This document shows positions 5,039 through 6,008 of a DNA stretch of 6,008 nucleotides, one piece after another. This DNA comes from Armatimonadota bacterium (GTDB lineage: Bacteria > Armatimonadota > Armatimonadia > Armatimonadales > Armatimonadaceae). The notes beneath the pieces were generated by a model, which saw only the letters and a program-made list of their open reading frames with translations, was not told where the DNA came from and did no database searches. Positions within the stretch are counted from its first letter, which is position 1; the number at the start of each line of letters is the position of its first letter. The stretch spans positions 1 through 6,008 of the forward strand of contig JACMMA010000243.1 of the NCBI GenBank assembly GCA_014379275.1. Reading direction: 5' to 3'. Made by a program: the position numbers and the translations under genes.

Positions 5039-5974
5039 ATGCTTACCGTTGAAAAATTACACAAATCATTTGGCGCACAGGTAGTCCTCAAGGAAGTCAA
5101 TTTAGTCATTAGTTCCCAGGAGCGCGTCGGGGTGGTCGGGCATAACGGCGCGGGCAAATCCACGCTGATCAAAATCCTCGCCGGGTTGGAAGAGCCGGAC
5201 AAAGGCATCGTCAATGTCCACGGGGCGAGTGTCGGCTATTTGAACCAGGAATCGCAGTGCCGACTCGGGGTTACGGTCGGCGAGGAGATGCGCGATGCGC
5301 TGCCCGGTGTCGCCGATGTCGAGGCGCAGCTGCTCGCCGCCGCGAGCAATGTGGACATGAACGCGCTTTCCAAAGCGACCGACGACATGCAGCGGTTGGA
5401 AACGCACACGCTGAACGCACGTATCGGGCGGGTGCTGTCGGGTCTGGGTTTCGAGCAGGGCGCGACCGAGCGGCTGACCGACACCTATTCGGGGGGCTGG
5501 CAGATGCGTATCGCGATGGCGAAATTGCTTCTGCAAGAACCCGCGTATTTGTTCCTGGACGAACCGACGAACCATTTGGACACGTCCGCGAAATACTGGC
5601 TGATGTACGATTACATCCCGTCGTATCCCGGCACCGTCGTGGTGATCTCGCACGAGGTCGAGTTTTTGAATGTGGTTTCGGAGCGCATCATCGAGGTCGA
5701 CGCGGGCGAAATCAAGGAGTTCAAGGGCAACTACGACGACTACCAGCAACAGAAACAGGAAGCGCACGACCGACAGGTCAAAGAGTACGAAGCCCAGCAA
5801 AAAGAGTTGGCGGATGTGCGCGAGTTCATCGCCAAGTTCAAAGGCAACAAATCCAAGGCGGGTCTGGTCGAGTCGCGCATGAAAATGCTCGACAAACTGG
5901 ACATGAAAGAAAAGCCGCGTGATCGTCAGAAGACGATCTACCTGCAATTGCCGCCGCCGCCAGCGTGGACATGA
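5039..5974 (+). CDS. ABC-F family ATPase, first ABC domain and linker only (3' end disrupted)
   Basis: ABC-F proteins are soluble twin-ATPase factors that bind the ribosomal E site and act in translation or antibiotic protection. The readable 311 aa contain one complete ABC domain: Walker A GHNGAGKST (34-42), Q-loop YLNQE (67-71), signature YSGGWQMR (150-157), Walker B YLFLDEPTNHLD (170-181) with the family-typical EPTNHLD, and switch His205 in ISHEVEFL, where many relatives have SHDRxFL. The charged helical inter-domain linker spans about 233-290. KTIYLQLPPPP (298-308) is the usual lead-in to the second ABC domain, which does not follow: the frame ends at TGA 5972-5974, inside a shifted copy of bases 5336-5394. 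Full-length relatives exceed 500 aa. The start at 5039 is supported by a CAGG 8 bases upstream and the normal N terminus. Either the gene is genuinely rearranged or the sequence end is chimeric. The subfamily cannot be assigned from half a protein. Confidence 0.85.
   Translation: MLTVEKLHKSFGAQVVLKEVNLVISSQERVGVVGHNGAGKSTLIKILAGLEEPDKGIVNVHGASVGYLNQESQCRLGVTVGEEMRDALPGVADVEAQLLAAASNVDMNALSKATDDMQRLETHTLNARIGRVLSGLGFEQGATERLTDTYSGGWQMRIAMAKLLLQEPAYLFLDEPTNHLDTSAKYWLMYDYIPSYPGTVVVISHEVEFLNVVSERIIEVDAGEIKEFKGNYDDYQQQKQEAHDRQVKEYEAQQKELADVREFIAKFKGNKSKAGLVESRMKMLDKLDMKEKPRDRQKTIYLQLPPPPAWT
5336..5394 (+). repeat. Repeat copy 1, within the ABC-F first domain
   Basis: This in-frame segment encodes residues 100-119 or so (AAASNVDMNALSKATDDMQR) of the ABC-F protein. 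It recurs at 5953-6008. It is a normal part of the first domain here, between the Q-loop and the signature motif. Confidence 0.85.
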
Positions 5975-6008
5975 ACGCGCTTTCCAAAGCCACCGACGAC
6001 ATGCAGCG
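5953..6008 (+). repeat. Repeat copy 2, diverged and out of frame at the window end
   Basis: It aligns to 5336-5394 with 54 of 56 aligned bases identical and one 3-base gap (codon AAT missing after AGC). The two substitutions are GCG to GCC and gcgaccgac to gccaccgac. In its own frame it reads AAASVDMNALSKATDDMQR, a plausible ABC-F allele, but it is shifted relative to the gene running into it and supplies the TGA that ends that frame. The join lies in a run of GCC triplets shared by both sides. The copy runs off the window. Confidence 0.85.

Noticed and set aside
4762..5214. Minus-strand frame encoding an NHKGHKGFKG-type peptide
   Set aside because: This peptide is the translation of the intergenic caaag-type repeat and is a common annotation artefact; the frame also crosses the terminator and the ABC-F start.
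5102..5947. 281-codon open frame on the minus strand opposite the ABC-F gene
   Set aside because: It is a shadow of GC-rich coding sequence: the plus strand carries every ABC motif in order, and the antisense product is low-complexity with no recognisable domain.
1..6008. CRISPR array, rRNA, tRNA, complete insertion sequence or prophage genes
   Set aside because: I saw no regularly spaced repeats, tRNA cloverleaf, rRNA-like sequence, transposase or phage protein anywhere in the window.

Overview
The window comes from a GC-rich bacterium, about 60% G+C by eye over most genes. No ribosomal or other lineage marker is present, so the phylum cannot be fixed. The intergenic 'aaccacaaaggacacaaagg' repeat is a type I associate with environmental bacteria such as Armatimonadota, Verrucomicrobia, Planctomycetes and cyanobacteria; that is only a hint.

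Layout, left to right. (1) About 1-170 is AT-richer, looks non-coding and carries a perfect 24-bp dyad (103-126). (2) A plus-strand gene to 1628 encodes a PD-(D/E)XK nuclease of the DUF2357/DUF524 (McrC-like) type. It is short at the N terminus, its start is uncertain, and no McrB-like partner is visible. (3) A minus-strand two-gene operon, a 95-aa unknown protein followed by a LON substrate-binding-domain protein (2724 down to 1625), has a near-consensus promoter at 2749-2778. Its last gene meets the nuclease gene tail-to-tail with a 4-bp overlap. (4) A second minus-strand operon (4633 down to 2923) holds a BadF/BadG-type sugar-kinase-like ATPase and a TrpF-like beta/alpha barrel protein that overlap by 11 bp. 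The barrel gene is clearly AT-richer than its neighbours. (5) The divergent intergenic region 4634-5038 contains a 37-bp-arm inverted repeat resembling a small mobile palindrome, then a plus-strand promoter and an intrinsic terminator placed before the next gene. (6) An ABC-F ATPase gene starts at 5039. Its reading frame breaks after the inter-domain linker, where a diverged copy of its own early segment (5336-5394) reappears out of frame at 5953-6008.

The genes do not form one obvious pathway. The minus-strand pairs look like housekeeping or metabolic operons, the first gene is defence-related, and the ABC-F gene belongs to the translation-factor/ribosome-protection family. The features most worth following up are the leader-terminator arrangement before the ABC-F gene, the broken and duplicated ABC-F end, the kinase lacking the usual GDEGS-type motif, and the N-terminally short, apparently partnerless McrC-like nuclease. 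I do not see a convincing new multi-gene system in this window alone.
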